Below are positions 24,100-36,599 of a DNA stretch of 64,000 nucleotides, piece after piece. The stretch spans positions 24,049,572 to 24,113,571 of the forward strand of contig NC_079899.1 of assembly GCF_024868665.1 (NCBI RefSeq). The letters are read 5' to 3'. Source of the stretch: Triplophysa rosa (Eukaryota > Chordata > Actinopteri > Cypriniformes > Nemacheilidae). Under the pieces are notes generated by a model that worked only from the letters and a program-made list of their open reading frames with translations, made no database searches and was not told the DNA's origin. Made by a program: the position numbers and the translations under genes. How positions within the stretch are numbered: position 1 is the stretch's first letter; each line of letters opens with the position of its first letter.

Positions 24100-24335
24100 T
24101 TAAAGTGACGGTTCACCTAAAAATGAAAATTCTGTCATCATTTACTCACCCTCGAGTTGTTCCAAACCTGTTTAAATGTCTGTGTTCTGTTGAAAACAAA
24201 AGAAGGTCTTTTGGGGAATGTGGGAAACCAAACAGTTTGGCTATTGACTACTATAATAGTTTTTATTTCAACTACATTCTTCCAAATATTTCTACAGATT
24301 TGGAACAACTTGAGGGTGAGTAAATTGTAACAAAA
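24100..24335. mobile_element. palindromic TTAA-bounded MITE, copy 7 (right terminus lost)
   Basis: Left end TTAAAGTGACGGTTCACC and TCATCATTTACTCACCCTC are present. The right end stops after GAGGGTGAGTAAATTG. Confidence 0.75.
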
Positions 24336-24971
24336 ATTGTATTTAGTAACGCATCTCAACTATACAGAGAAGAGCAAATATCGAGCGCATCTTTTCTTAT
24401 TTCTATTGATCCGGATCACATCCTATATCACCAACCAATTAGCATTAGTTGATTAACCAGACCCATTACTCACCAAATCAATCCGGTCCAACTAAAAATC
24501 TATACTTACTGTTAAATCTATAGTATGCTTCAGTGCACCGACATACGTAACTAATTAGGGCTCTGTAGGGCATGACACATCGTCTTGTTTATTTATAACC
24601 GACAGCTATTTTTCTTCCTCGGTCTGTACTAGAGCTAGAGAGGGTGGGGGGGGGTTATGAGCATGGTACTTTTCCACACAGGACTTGTTTTAATGCACAT
24701 ACAGTTCTATAGTATATCTTCGCTGTCGTCTCATTAGACAGAAGTGATCTCTATGAAACACGCCTGTGGCGTGCTGTTGAGTACCGCAGACAACAGTAGT
24801 GACACGTCCCTCAGCACTTACTGTATGAACAAACAGAGAACGTGTTTACAGTAATTGTGCTCATAACGGAAGCCTAGCGGGCAAGCGTGCGCAAGGGTTT
24901 AAAAGCAGAAATTTGTTAAAGGTGTATCATTTCGCCGTTGCTGATGTAATTCAGAAAAACACAAGTATATG
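24336..24971 (-). other. intron sequence adjoining the exon donor
   Basis: Unique-looking with a G-run at ~24645-24653. No splice enhancer or cryptic exon could be identified by eye. Confidence 0.4.
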
Positions 24972-24983
24972 TGTTGTACCTTT
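24972..24983 (-). promoter_or_regulatory. 5' splice site of the npas3 bHLH exon
   Basis: Minus-strand AAAG|GTACAA after the codons for Ser-Val-Lys. The exon ends in phase 1 (one base, G). This agrees with a following Val codon completed by the next exon, as in NPAS3. Confidence 0.8.
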
Positions 24984-25224
24984 GACTGAGGTGTTGGGTG
25001 GCGGTCCTTCCATTCGCAGGTTCCACGGCGGGTCTCCCTGGTTGGCGAAGTCCCTCATTTTAAGGTAGCTGATGGTGAGACGAATGATGGACGCCTTGTC
25101 AAGTTGGCTGGTGATGGCGCCGGGAAGAGGAAGCATCTTTGCCAGCTCGTAGAACTCAAAGTTTTCCTTGCCCCGGCGCGAGCGGGCGGCGTCACGTGAC
25201 TTCTCCTTCCTCAGAGCCTGCAAC
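24980..25224 (-). CDS. npas3: npas3 internal exon encoding the bHLH domain
   Basis: Internal exon of a bHLH-PAS transcription factor, a family that dimerises with ARNT-type partners and acts in the nucleus on E-box-like DNA. On the minus strand it carries 1 base, 81 full codons and 1 base. Basic region is residues ~5-19 ([15 protein letters not shown]), helix 1 ~20-31 ([12 protein letters not shown]), loop ~32-40 (PLPGAITSQ), helix 2 ~41-58 ([18 protein letters not shown]), then a linker ending PPPNTSVK. The [18 protein letters not shown] tail and [13 protein letters not shown] match NPAS3 as I know it better than NPAS1, SIM or HIF. Acceptor: pyrimidine-rich tract then AG at 25226-25225. Donor: AAAG|GTACAA with GT at 24979-24978. 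The first in-frame codon is TTG (Leu), not a start, so this exon does not initiate translation. PAS domains must lie on downstream exons outside the window. Met30 and Gly35 sit where I recall Leu and Ala in mammals. NPAS3 assignment is from memory of the family. Confidence 0.93.
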
Positions 25225-25250
25225 CTGGCAGAAACACAAGAAAGAACACT
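25225..25250 (-). promoter_or_regulatory. 3' splice site of the npas3 bHLH exon
   Basis: Read on the minus strand, a T/C-rich run (about TTCTTTCTTGTGTTTCTG) leads into CCAG and then the exon. A second AG six bases further in (GTTGCAG) would also keep an open frame but would remove Leu-Gln. The first AG is preferred because LQ precedes ALRKEK in the NPAS3 forms I recall. Confidence 0.8.
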
Positions 25251-25339
25251 TACTGCTGGTCAAAGACCTCTCGTTTCTGACAAAGCATCAAGAATATCCT
25301 TTAAGCTGGTTAAAATGCAAAAGTTAGTGAGGCACCATG

Positions 25340-25730
25340 GGATATAAATATAAATAAATACAACAACAATAATAATAATATAGATAAATATAAACAAGGA
25401 AAATAAAACAATAAAATAGATGAATATAAATAAAGAAAACAATAATAATAATAATAAAGAAAAAGATAAATAAATAAATACTGCTAATAATGTAGATAAA
25501 TATAAATAAGTAATATAATAATAAAATAGACAAATATAAATAAATAAAATGATAAAATAGATAAATATAAACAAGGAAAATAAAAAAATAAAATAGATAA
25601 ATATAAATAAGTAAAATAATAGAATATAATACATTTGGCAAATATAAAAAAAAAAAATAATAATAATAAAATAGATGAATATAAATGAATAAATATTATC
25701 TTTATAAGTTATTTAATAAATATTAGCATA
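25340..25730. repeat. A/T-rich degenerate tandem array (AAATAGATAAATATAAA-type)
   Basis: Repeated units built from ATAAATAAA, AATAGATAAATATAAA and AATAATAAT, spanning nearly 400 bp starting ~115 bp upstream of the exon acceptor. Long Ile/Tyr/Leu-rich frames on the minus strand are low-complexity shadows. Confidence 0.9.
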
Positions 25731-28700
25731 TAAAATAGATTATTTTGTAACTGACAGTAGCCTACTACACAATAGACAGAGTAATTTACAGATCTAATAA
25801 TATTGTCTTATATTCATAAAACATACAGTATAAATGTAACTTCATACATCACATCCCTGCGTGAAATCTTGATTTATAGCTGGATATCTCAACACGCCTT
25901 TCTGTTCTCTGAACTATTTTTCACATCCAGACAAAAGGCCCAGGAGAAACGGTTTGTAACTGAACTCAATAGCATTGCTGGGCTTTTTGTTATTGACTGT
26001 ATATAGTATCAAGTGAACACCTCTGTGCCAATCACAGACAGGGTGGGAAACCACGGCGTCTTGGCGGCTAAAGTTGCATTCGTACCGGCTTTGTTGTGCT
26101 CCGAAGGGACACCTCAATTCAATTGATTCAGTCATTGGAATCCAGAAGTGGGTCGAAGTCCTGATTAGCTTTGGCCGGGGGTCTCAAGAGACAGTCCTGT
26201 GAATGACTTTCACATCGCTGCCTTTTAACCAAAGACTCAAGACCAGAGATCTTCTTTCTCAGCCAGAAAGAGAAATAAACGCTAACTGTCTGCACTCAAT
26301 TTCAGAACCGATGTCAGACGGAAAACACCCAAAATACGTATACACAACATCACACACGCTCGCACACACAAAATGATTTGTTTTACATTTTGCCTCCATG
26401 CAAGTGCCGCTGTTTGAATCTATGGATGTAAAACTATCTGGTGAGCATGTCTCTGAATATATGTTCTTATACAGTCAACAGACTCTTGCATTTTAACATG
26501 CATCTGAGCAAGAAGCAAACAATTTCCCATCATGCCATGAAAGCTTGAGCTTGTCGACACTGTTGAAAACTTGTCATTACAAAATGCTCGTGTGAATAAG
26601 TAAGCAAACCCATAAAAAAAAAAAATCACAGATTTCTACAAGACATCAATGAGATTAAACGGAGAGCAAATGAAAATGCTTGCATCTCAGATATTTCTCC
26701 TAAGAGATAGAGGCAGAAATCTTAAAAATGTCTCCATTAGAGTTTAAGAAAAGAGATCTCAACAATGTCACAAACTGAGCTCAGATTGCCAAGAAAGCAA
26801 GTCAGTAAAAAAATGGAAGATCTCAATATGAACTCAAACATTTCTCATCAAATTGACCCAAATCCAGATTATTTTACCTCTCCAATCTACAGTACTTTCA
26901 TTTTCCACCTCCATACTCTTCATCGGGTTGATCAAATTTCTCAAAACATCCAAGACCAGGTTGATACTTCAATACAAATAAACTAAGAACTGACAACCTC
27001 TGAGAAATAAAATGTTATTCATAGCAATCAATTCATGATATTTGTGAATAAAAAAAATACTTTAGCTGGACATGGTCCATTGATGCTTTGCAGTGCGTCA
27101 AATAATACAGAATGGCTCATCCATTTACAGAAGACACACAGTGGCATTGAATGCATCCAGCGCAGATGCACCGTCACAGAAAATAATAGGCGTGATCCAT
27201 TTTTTCATGTCAAAACACTACATTGCTATCCTCTGACTGAGAACAAAAAAGAAAAGTGCTTCTAAAATGTATACTCCATCAGATCCAAGAGACTTTTATT
27301 CATTAAGCGCACAATTTACATTCACTTCAAGCACAAGTAAATATGCACAACCCCATTGACTAATATCGTACAAGACGCAGCCTATTTCGTGTTTATAGAT
27401 TCAGCTCTTTGGTTCAGGGTTTGAGCGCCTTGATTTATGATTTTCAATCACGCAATTCACAACAGCCAGTTTAATACTTCCAAAACACAACTGCCCACTT
27501 TCTGTAGCGCTCATCATGTCAAGCCATTCCGAATTAAGTCGGAAATAAATCAGCCCGGAGCTTCTGTGTTCCCCACCGGCCGACATTCAGATTAATTTTT
27601 TACCACCGTAAATGCTAAATCAGTTATCGCAAGTGGCGAAAGATGGGAGAGAAAAATGTCTTGATGGATGAAAAATGACGGTCGGTGTAGGAGAAAACCA
27701 TCAGATGTTGCCTTTGCACTTTATCAGCAAACAAAAAGCAACATAAAAAATGAAACTGAGCCATGTCGTAGAATGCAAATATAAAGTACTTAATCTTGAC
27801 AAATCCTCACAATTCTCCGTCTCTAGTTTCTGTTTTAGTATTGGTCGATAATCCCAAACAGCAAGCAATAAACCTCAAAAAGCCCACATGGCCATTACCT
27901 CCAAAAGACCACCTAAGCGCAAATCTAATACTGCCGTCGAAGATAGTGTGATCAATTTTAATCCCCCGAATATCAACAATATAAAACTATCATTTCATCA
28001 CCAAATATAGATGCACTCCATGCCTTTGCATAAGCGAGATGGATTTCTATTCTCGATGGTGTGGAACACTTCAGGATGAGAATAAAAACACTATTTGATG
28101 GTCTGCTGCTCAGACAGTATATAAAACTAGTAATGGTTGTCTGGAGTCAAAGTGCAATAGAGCAGCAGGATTTCATTTCTTCCACAAACTCGGAAAGAAT
28201 TATGTTGTCCAAAAGCCGTCTTGATGCGCTGAGGTTACATGACCTTCAGTTTTACCACATATTATGTAGTACGAGAAAATGCAACAAATACGAAAACATG
28301 GTGATAACTCCAACCCTCCACGACCCTTGCAGATTTCTAAGAAGAGAAAAATCACAGATGAGATTTCAATTGTTGCTGCAAGATATCAATGACAACTTAA
28401 AGGGGGCATGCAACAGTGTTTCATGCATTCTGATTTATTTACAATGTTAAACATGCAGGCTTAACATGGTCAACTTGTCAAAAAACGAGCTGGATGTATG
28501 ACGTAGTATTTCTGTGCTCGATACACTCCCCCAGCACTCCAACTTGTTTCGGAAAGTTTTTTATGGTTCGTAAACGGGATCCTATTCCTTTTATTGGGCA
28601 ATTCTCCCAGAAAAGCACAGCAAGGCGAAAGAAATAGCCTGTCCACGCGCCAACCGACGAGCGAGACCCGCTTACCATCAAGATTGGCTGCGCTGCTCCT

Positions 28701-29555
28701 GCAGCTGCAGCTCGTTACTCTTGCGATAGTGAAGTTTAGGTGTGTATGTTTGTTCAAGGCATATCAGTGATGGATGTTATATAAAAGGTGGATATAACGC
28801 TGGATCGTTTGAAACTGATAGATGGCGCGGTCCCAGCGCTAAAAGATGCCGGACATGAACCGCAAGCGGTAAGTGATACTATGTCAAATATGCGTTTTGT
28901 TGGCAAGCGGCGCATATGTGCATTACATAAACAACACAAACTTATAGTGAATCAATAGTTATGCAGGGATAATGCGATCATGTAGGCTATTGTGTGCTCG
29001 TGATTTAGTTCCTCCCCCCACACACCCTCCAGGAGGTCATATTTATAGGTACTCAAGATTAATATAAGATTGGCAGAAACTGCATGTGTTATGGTAGCTT
29101 TAAAAGAAGCAGAAACATAAAAGAAAAAATAATTGGTAATTGTTTGTAAACACAATTACAGTATGTACAGAACTGGAATGGAGTTGGTGGCTGAAGGGGA
29201 GTGACTTTATTTTGACATGAATGTCATGTAAAGTAGAGATGGTTGACAAAGTATAAACTAAAATGATTAAAAAAAAATTCTCGTGTAACTCCAGACATCC
29301 TTTCATGTGTCCTTTAAGACAATTTAAACCATTTTAAAGACATCCAAAACATCCAGTACACATCACCTTGCGAATGACCGTACCGCTCTATTTACTAAAT
29401 TAGCAAATCACTCTGACATGTCTGACTATGACAGACCCCCCCCCCAAAAAAAGAAAAATGCAGAACAGGCTGAATCTTCTGCAAATGATGATTTAGGGTT
29501 GGAGGTAATTGCCTTCATCAGTGTAGAAAAAGCCGGCAGAGGAGAAATGTCACTT
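25731..29555. other. unassigned intronic sequence
   Basis: About 3.8 kb with no transposon termini recognised. Octamer ATGCAAAT at 27773-27780; A-run at ~26615-26626; C-run at ~29436. A 129-codon open frame at 28061-28450 (plus) has no recognised domain. Parts of 27000-28700 look repeat-free and could be conserved, but nothing specific supports that. Confidence 0.4.
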
Positions 29556-29765
29556 TAGATTATCTTCTTGCCTCCTAAAGCAATAGATGACACTTGATCA
29601 GAGACTAAATGCCAAAACCAATCAATTCCTTTTGTGACTCGCCGCCACGGCGCACTAAAAAAGGCCATAGTCTTGGTTCTTCTAATTAAAGTAAATGCTA
29701 TCTCCTTGGTTACCTCATTAATATTCTCATTGACTTGGTTATACATACAGTATGTCATATGATGG
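29556..29765. promoter_or_regulatory. candidate conserved noncoding block
   Basis: Compact repeat-free block with CAATCAATTCC near 29617, TTCTAATTAAAGTAAATGC (CTAATTA at 29682-29688) and CTCATTAATATTCTC. Inference only. Confidence 0.35.
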
Positions 29766-29862
29766 GTTCGAATTAGATGGAGCGGGTTTATAACAAGTTA
29801 CACGACTTTTGGAAAGACGACTGTACATTGTTTGATCAATATACAAGTTGAGCACATGCAAC

Positions 29863-30184
29863 TTAAAGGGATAATTCACCCAAAAATGAAAATTCACTCA
29901 CCCTCAGATTGTTACAAACCAGTATACATATTTTTGTTCTGCTAAACACAAAGGAAGATATTTGTAAGAATGTCAGTAACCAAAAAGATATCATTCCCCA
30001 TTTACTGCCATAGTAGGGAAAATAGTAAATACTATGGGAGCCAATTGGGTATAAGATCTGTTTTGACATTCTTACAAATATCTTCCTTTGTGTTTAGCAG
30101 AACAAAGAACTTTGTACAGGTTTGGAACAACCTAAGGGTGAGTAAATGATGACGGAATTTTGATTTTTGGGTGAACTGTCCCTT
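29863..30184. mobile_element. palindromic MITE, copy 8, with a perfect 43-nt hairpin
   Basis: Left end TTAAAGGGATAATTCACCC, right end TTTTGGGTGAACTGTCCCTT. The arms 29933-29975 and 30064-30106 are exact reverse complements over 43 nt, separated by 88 nt. This is the best-preserved hairpin of the family in the window. Confidence 0.88.
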
Positions 30185-30837
30185 GGTCTTGGTCTACTCT
30201 TCCACTCTCTCAGAGTTTTTAAGATGTCATTATACGGTATGTCAATGACATCTGTTGAATGGATACGAAACAATATGAAACACTAGATAACAAAACTTGA
30301 AATTAAAATGTCAAGAATTTTAAATCGAAAAGATTCTTGTTGTCTTCAATATGACGATGCAAAGTGACATCACAACTGTGTTTAAGATTTACTTGTCTAT
30401 GCTATAAAAAGCAATTCTTGCTGCTATTCATAAGCACTATGTTCATAGCTACAGAGCCACTGTGAATCATGGGATTGCTGAGCTCAGATGTGCATCATTA
30501 AAGGCAAGGTTACGTCTTCCATGGTGCACTAATTCCCTTCAAGGTCTGCACGTACTTCACTCGCAATCAGTAAAATGGATCTGGTTCTGATGTGAATGTC
30601 CATGGCTTGCAATGCCCTGGATGCCGTTCACTTGTCCTGAGAGCAATGTGTATGCGTGCGTAGGGGGACACATTGACATTCTTCATCACTACAGAAGTCG
30701 CTTGTCCCTACATCTTCCAGAAATCTTGTAAAATTCAACCTGCATTCGACGCTTTTTAAACTTCTAAGTGTTTCCAATTTTGTGTCAGATCCATTGTCAC
30801 ATCCGAGGCTGAAACTTGAAATTATTAACAAGGTGAA
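30185..30837. other. unassigned intronic sequence
   Basis: Mixed composition between two MITE copies. No repeat terminus or coding signal recognised. Confidence 0.4.
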
Positions 30838-31145
30838 AAAGTGGTTCACAAATGAAAATTCTGTCATCATGTCTCACCCTCGTGTAATTACAAACCTGTG
30901 CGACTTTCTTTCTTCTGCAGAACACAAAAAAAGAATGTTGGTAACAGAAAACCGTTGGTCCCCATTGACATGCATTGGTTTTGTGTACATACAATAAAAG
31001 TCAATGAGGACCAACACTTTTTGTTTACCAACATTCTTCAAAATATCTTCTCTTGTGTTTTAAAGAAGAAAGAAAGTCAAACAGGTTTAAAATGACAAGA
31101 GTAAATGATGACAGAATTTCAATTTAGAGTGAACTATCCCTTTAA
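30838..31145. mobile_element. palindromic TTAA-bounded MITE, copy 9
   Basis: Left end eroded (GTGGTTCACAAATGAAAATTC), interior arms intact, right end GAGTGAACTATCCCTTTAA. Confidence 0.82.
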
Positions 31146-31146
31146 A

Positions 31147-31423
31147 TGTATTTAAAGTGCTGTATTTTCTTGCACTACTTTTGTATATACAATTTTTTAA
31201 AACTTTTTAGTGCTTTTTAAGAAAAACTCAAGAAGATGTAAGATCTACTCAACTGTGCTATTTTAAGACACCATGAATAGAAGTACTAAAAACCGTATTT
31301 TAGTTTTAGTTTATTAAGTACAAACGTAATGTGTAAAAATAGAGCGCTTTAATTACACTTTCGCCAGTGTACGAAGTGTAATTCCATAAAGTGTATTTTA
31401 GTGCACTATTTTTTCAACCTGGG
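31147..31423. repeat. 'AGTGTATTTTAGTGCACT...CCTGGG' repeat, copy 1
   Basis: Ends GTGCACTATTTTTTCAACC then TGGG. Interior AAGTGCTGTATTTTCTTGC and TTATTAAGTACAAACG resemble the interrupted copy at 61084-61902. Confidence 0.6.
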
Positions 31424-31599
31424 ATATTGACTTGAACTTCAATCGTGAAGTCAACTTGAAAACAAATACCAACAAATTAAGCTGGGTGAAGTATTCATTC
31501 TTTTTTTGGACTGGGATGAATTCGTTTACAGCCTTGTAAACCCATCTGAAGGCTTTCTAGAAGGCCGGATTCATCGTGAATTGCCTCCTCTTGTTTTTC

Positions 31600-31960
31600 A
31601 CAATAGCAGAGAGCGAGAGGCAGTCTCACAACGCTCAAAATGCAATTTACTGAACAATTTCATATTCAAGAGTAGTCTCTCTTAGCTAAAAGCAATTAAG
31701 CGTTTCTTTTGGTTCAGCTTCAGAGCTCGCAAAGAAGGATGTTTATTTTAGACAGAAATGGAAAACCAAGAGGGCCACGAAAAATGAAAAGGATGCCATA
31801 AACCTGATAACAGATAACAGGCATCAATTCAGTACAAACTCACGTTACTGTATTTAATAATAAAACCAAAATTGAAATATTCACCGTTAAAAAATCCTAA
31901 TTTCATTAGAAAATTCACAATTATTACTAAGATACCCACAGCGCTTCCCAACAGGATTCA
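31600..31960. promoter_or_regulatory. candidate conserved noncoding block
   Basis: Repeat-free stretch with AAAGCAATTAAGCG near 31690 and CCTAATTTCATTAG near 31897. Weak motif evidence; inference. Confidence 0.25.
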
Positions 31961-32568
31961 CTCATTTTAAAGTCCAGAAAAATGTGGTTTTCCTCACACT
32001 CCTTGGTCTTGATAATCCCACAGTGTATTTCTTTTTATCTTCCAGCAGACATGACATCTCAATGGCCGCTGATAGCCCGGCAGATGTGTGCGGTGTCAGA
32101 GGGGCTGTAGGCGTGTGATTGGCTGTTTAAAAGCACAAGGGTGACCTGACTGACTGGACAAAGGGAGGTTGTCAGAGGAAAAGGTCACAGTGTTGCTTGT
32201 ACAAAGTGAAACTCATGTCGCAGCCACAGAGAAAGAGGTGTGCTCTATTATACCGGGTGAGTCACAGTGGAAACATACCCGTCGAACGAACAGCATCTCT
32301 CTCACACTGGGAAGGAAGCAAATAAAGGAATTTATTCAGAAAAACTGAATCCTGAATCAATATCCCATAAAGTACAATAAACAATAGTGTCATTAGCAGA
32401 TTCCCTCTTGGGTGTTTACAATTGAACCCCTATAAGGACTTGCGGTAATAAAAATGTAAAGGTGATATGTGGGTGTTTTAATGTTAAAGTGCTTTTACCA
32501 AAACTGTTTTAATATGCTCAATATACAACCAATGGAAGTGGGCCGTGCAGAAACCACGCACTTTACAT

Positions 32569-32813
32569 TTAAAGGGACAGTTCACCCAAAAAGCTTACAT
32601 CGTTTACTCATGTTAAATCTGTAAGGCTTTCTTTCTTCTGCACAACACAAAATAAGATCTTTTGAAGAATGTTGTTTAACATTGACTTCCATTGTGTGGA
32701 CACAAAACCACTGAGACATTTCTCAAAATGTCATTCATATACAGATTTTGAATAACATAAGGGTGAATGAAGGACGGCAGACTTTTTATTATTTGGGTGG
32801 ACTGTCCCTTTAA
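32569..32813. mobile_element. palindromic TTAA-bounded MITE, copy 10 (full length, short)
   Basis: Starts TTAAAGGGACAGTTCACCC and ends TTGGGTGGACTGTCCCTTTAA minus one base. About 245 bp because the central arms are partly deleted. Confidence 0.83.
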
Positions 32814-33382
32814 CTTAAGATCACATGATGTTCAAGGGACACGAAAGGAAATTCCAAAACTTGCAATATTGTAATACTGTACAATCCTACAGGAAACAAA
32901 TCATTACTCACAAAGAATCATACCAGGCCAGTGGTCAGTGCGGGTTTGGTGTAATCTGGGTTTAAATTTAGCGCGGAATAGAGCTGTGTGGGGGTCCGTG
33001 GGGGCCGCCGGTGCCCCTCTCTTCTGATCAGAGGGTGGGCTTGTCAGCGCTGATCTCCTGTCAGTGTGTAATTAAGAGGGCTGTGGAAAGCCACAAGAGC
33101 AGTGCTGCTCGCCGGATCTCTGCACCGCGGTAAATCCCGTTAGCTGTGAATAAACCCATCGGGGGCGGTGCAGGTAAGCTAGACGCAATGCGATTACATG
33201 GCAAAAGCGCTGCCTGAAAAGCCAAATCACAAAACACCCTGCATTCGCTTTCTCACATTCCCTTCTGTGTGAGCCAAAAGAACGACATTGTGAGACACAA
33301 ATCGCCTTTATTGCCCTGAGGAGACCAGGACCAAATCTTAAACACGTACAGTAGAAGATGTGAGAGACATGCAGGGGGATAT

Positions 33383-33475
33383 GCGCACTAAAAAACGATG
33401 GCTTATTTTCAACCCAGAGCTGGGTCAAAACGGGATGAACCCAACTGTTGGGTGTTAAATTAACCAATGCTGTGT
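33383..33475. repeat. 'ACCCAACNGTTGGGT' dispersed repeat, copy 1
   Basis: Contains TTTTCAACCCAGAGCTGGGT and GAACCCAACTGTTGGGTG. The same palindromic ACCCA/TGGGT layout recurs at 44730-44850. Confidence 0.55.
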
Positions 33476-33584
33476 TAAATATAAACATTTTCTATTATAT
33501 AAAATATAAACAATTTATATTATATTTAATTTAGATTAATATTTGATTGTATATTAATTGTATTAAATTCAATTAAAACTTCTC

Positions 33585-33690
33585 AACAGTCTTTGCTGAG
33601 ATCTACCGGAAGTTACGTTCGGGCCACATAACATTTGTTTATGTTGTTGCCGCTAAAACCGTCTATAGTAACAGCGAAGTTCATCACCTA
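33585..33690 (+). repeat. dispersed repeat, inverted partner of 46035-46140
   Basis: CTACCGGAAGTTACGTTCGG, GCCACATAACATTTG and GCCGCTAAAACCGTCTATAG are reverse complements (with scattered mismatches) of sequence at 46035-46140. Confidence 0.65.
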
Positions 33691-34181
33691 CTATGTAACC
33701 AACTATTAATCGCGGTTTACGTGTCAGAATATAGCTTATAGCAGATAATAATAAATAAAATGAGAGTTTTTCTTAATTTAGTGAAAAATGATCAGTTAGA
33801 TAAAGTTATATCAAATATTTTTATTATTCACAATATAACAATATCGTTTTTTGGTACAGTATATTGTAACTTATTGCTTTAATGTAAATACCGGTACAAA
33901 CAGTAAACATTGGGTAAAGTTGTATCTATAACATTAGTTAATACACAGTGAACTAACATGAACAAAGAGTAATAAATAATGCCTTTACTAATGTCAACAA
34001 AAGTTGTTTTTTGTAAAGTGAAAATTGATTACAGTAATGTACCAGGGTAAAAGAATCCTCCAGAATGAGTCATCTGTAGAATACGTCTAATGGACCAGAT
34101 CTGAATCTGACCACAAATATGATATACAACTGTAATTCGTAATGTCTGCGTTAAAGAGAACAAGAGCCTGTAGCCACAGGA

Positions 34182-34789
<608 letters not shown>

Positions 34790-34790
<1 letters not shown>

Positions 34791-36250
34791 CACAATGGTC
34801 ATATTCCCCCATCTCTGGCTCTCTCGCTCTGCTCCGCCCTCCCTCCCGGTCGTTTCCCTGCTGCACCTGCTGCGGTCGGCCCGCTGAGGTGGAACGGCTC
34901 AGTATTAGCTGTGAAATTAGCAGCACTGTCTGGTTAAAGAGCTGGCACGCGTTGCGGAGGGATAGACACTGTTAATGGCATAAAAGCCCTCATCACCTGG
35001 GAGCCGCACAATTACTTGAGCCAAGGCTCGACGGCATCTTCTCCTATCCCACAATCCCCCACATTCCACACCCCCTCCTCCAGCCGTCCCTCAAACAGCT
35101 CACTTCTCTTTGCCTGGCCTCTCGCCAAACCCGGGACCCAATGAGATCTCTCTCTCTTTCTCTGTCCTAAATCATATCTCTAGCCAAAGTCCCACTCCAC
35201 TGTAACACACTAAATTCAAATCCTGAGGTTTGAAACCGATGAAGTCAAGGCTCTCGGGATGAAAGGAAAAAAGAAACACAAGGGCATGTTTGAACAGGAC
35301 AAAACTGAATTGGGATTCTTGTTGTTGTGAAGTCAGAGGATACAGTAATATAATAATAGCATATAAAAGACGAGGCATGTTGCGTTGCCGACATTCAGAC
35401 CTGCCAAAGAGCTTTATTTAATTTTCCAAATTCAAACCGCACTAAATTTATATTTAGCAAATGCTAAACGGTACATCAATCGCAGACATTGCACATCTGA
35501 AATAACCTCAAGACAGCCACCAAAGGTGCGATGAATCAAGAGAGTAGCATATTATTTTAAAACGCATTAAAAGCAATACATTTTTTTTGACATGACAAGG
35601 CTTTCAAACTCACAAGGAAAATGTTGTTGACATTAAAAGAAAACGGCAACGGCCCCAGCACCCGTCCAAACTCAGCCGTACATGTTTACACTTCTCCAAG
35701 CATATGCACATATTCAGATCCACCTCCTGCCGTCCAGCAGGCACGCCAAGCGAACGCGCAGCACGCCGGAGAGCAGAGAGGCCGAGGTGAGGGTCACAAA
35801 TGCCGGGAAGGGCATGTCGCGAGGGGGCCGCATACCTGCGCAGCTCCGAGATCAGCCTGACCACTCTAATTACCCGCCACAGCTCCCAGAAGCTCCTGGA
35901 CTCCTCGGAGAACCAGCGGCAGCCGTGCCCTTCTCCTGCATTACATCAGGAGCATCGAGCCTGGGCCCCGTCCATGCCAGTCACCCGGGTTTTGATCAAA
36001 GCACAGCGCGGCGGGCTCCACGCCGGGTCAGACGCTCAACAACCTGTACAAGATTTACCACCTCAATAATGAATGAGAGAAACATTTTGAAGTAATTGGC
36101 TGCGTGCAGGCACCCATCTCTCCAGCAGGGGAGCATGTTTGTACAAAGCAACACAAGATAAATAATTGATGCACAATGCGGCGGCGCTCTCGCATCGCCT
36201 TGATTTGGAACTTGTTCAGAGTTGCGCTGTTGTGCTGCTGATGACAATCA
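34790..36250. promoter_or_regulatory. candidate conserved noncoding territory with GC-rich parts
   Basis: Repeat-free parts at ~34800-35060 and 35690-36250 are GC-richer than the surrounding intron, with low stop density (overlapping frames of up to 137 codons). 34950-35020 includes GGCATAAAAGCCCTCATC and GCACAATTACTTGAGCC. The middle (35160-35640) is ordinary A/T-rich intron. Inference only. Confidence 0.28.
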
Positions 36251-36599
36251 TTGTTTAGGAAAACAAAAACTGTCTTGAGAGAGAGAGAGTGAGAGAGCGT
36301 AAGCTGCTTTTATCGCTGATGTTCTAAGCCAAACCACAACAACCCGACTACTGATTCATGAAGGTCTCCGCTCTACAACAGCAATAATCATGAAAAATGC
36401 ACCCTGCACTGCTAGCTACTGAAGTGGGCTTGTTTGATGGCTTTTCTTTTTACAGATTAGGCCCGTCTCTGATGTTTCTCGTGGCTGTAAAATTGCACCC
36501 GCTTGCATTTTCGCCCTATTTCTGTGGCGGTCACGGTCAGTTTAAAGAAACGCAGCGCGTCAGAATTAAGGGGCGGAGCTACAGCTGAACACAAAAAGT

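Larger units (their letters stand above)
1..24979 (-). other. npas3: npas3 intron downstream of the bHLH exon (partial)
   Basis: Everything left of the donor site is read as intron. No further exon with an NPAS3-like translation was found. In particular I did not find the expected next exon, which begins the stretch leading to the PAS-A domain. The intron therefore exceeds ~25 kb. Inference from one exon and the known size of the gene. Confidence 0.75.

Noticed and set aside
24951..24979. Extension of the npas3 reading frame past Ser-Val-Lys
   Set aside because: The frame continues for 9 codons only because the intron start is open; the GTACAA donor and family knowledge end the exon at 24980.
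25260..25641. Ile/Tyr/Leu-rich 'membrane protein' frames on the minus strand
   Set aside because: Translation of the A/T-rich tandem array; low complexity and overlapping frames.
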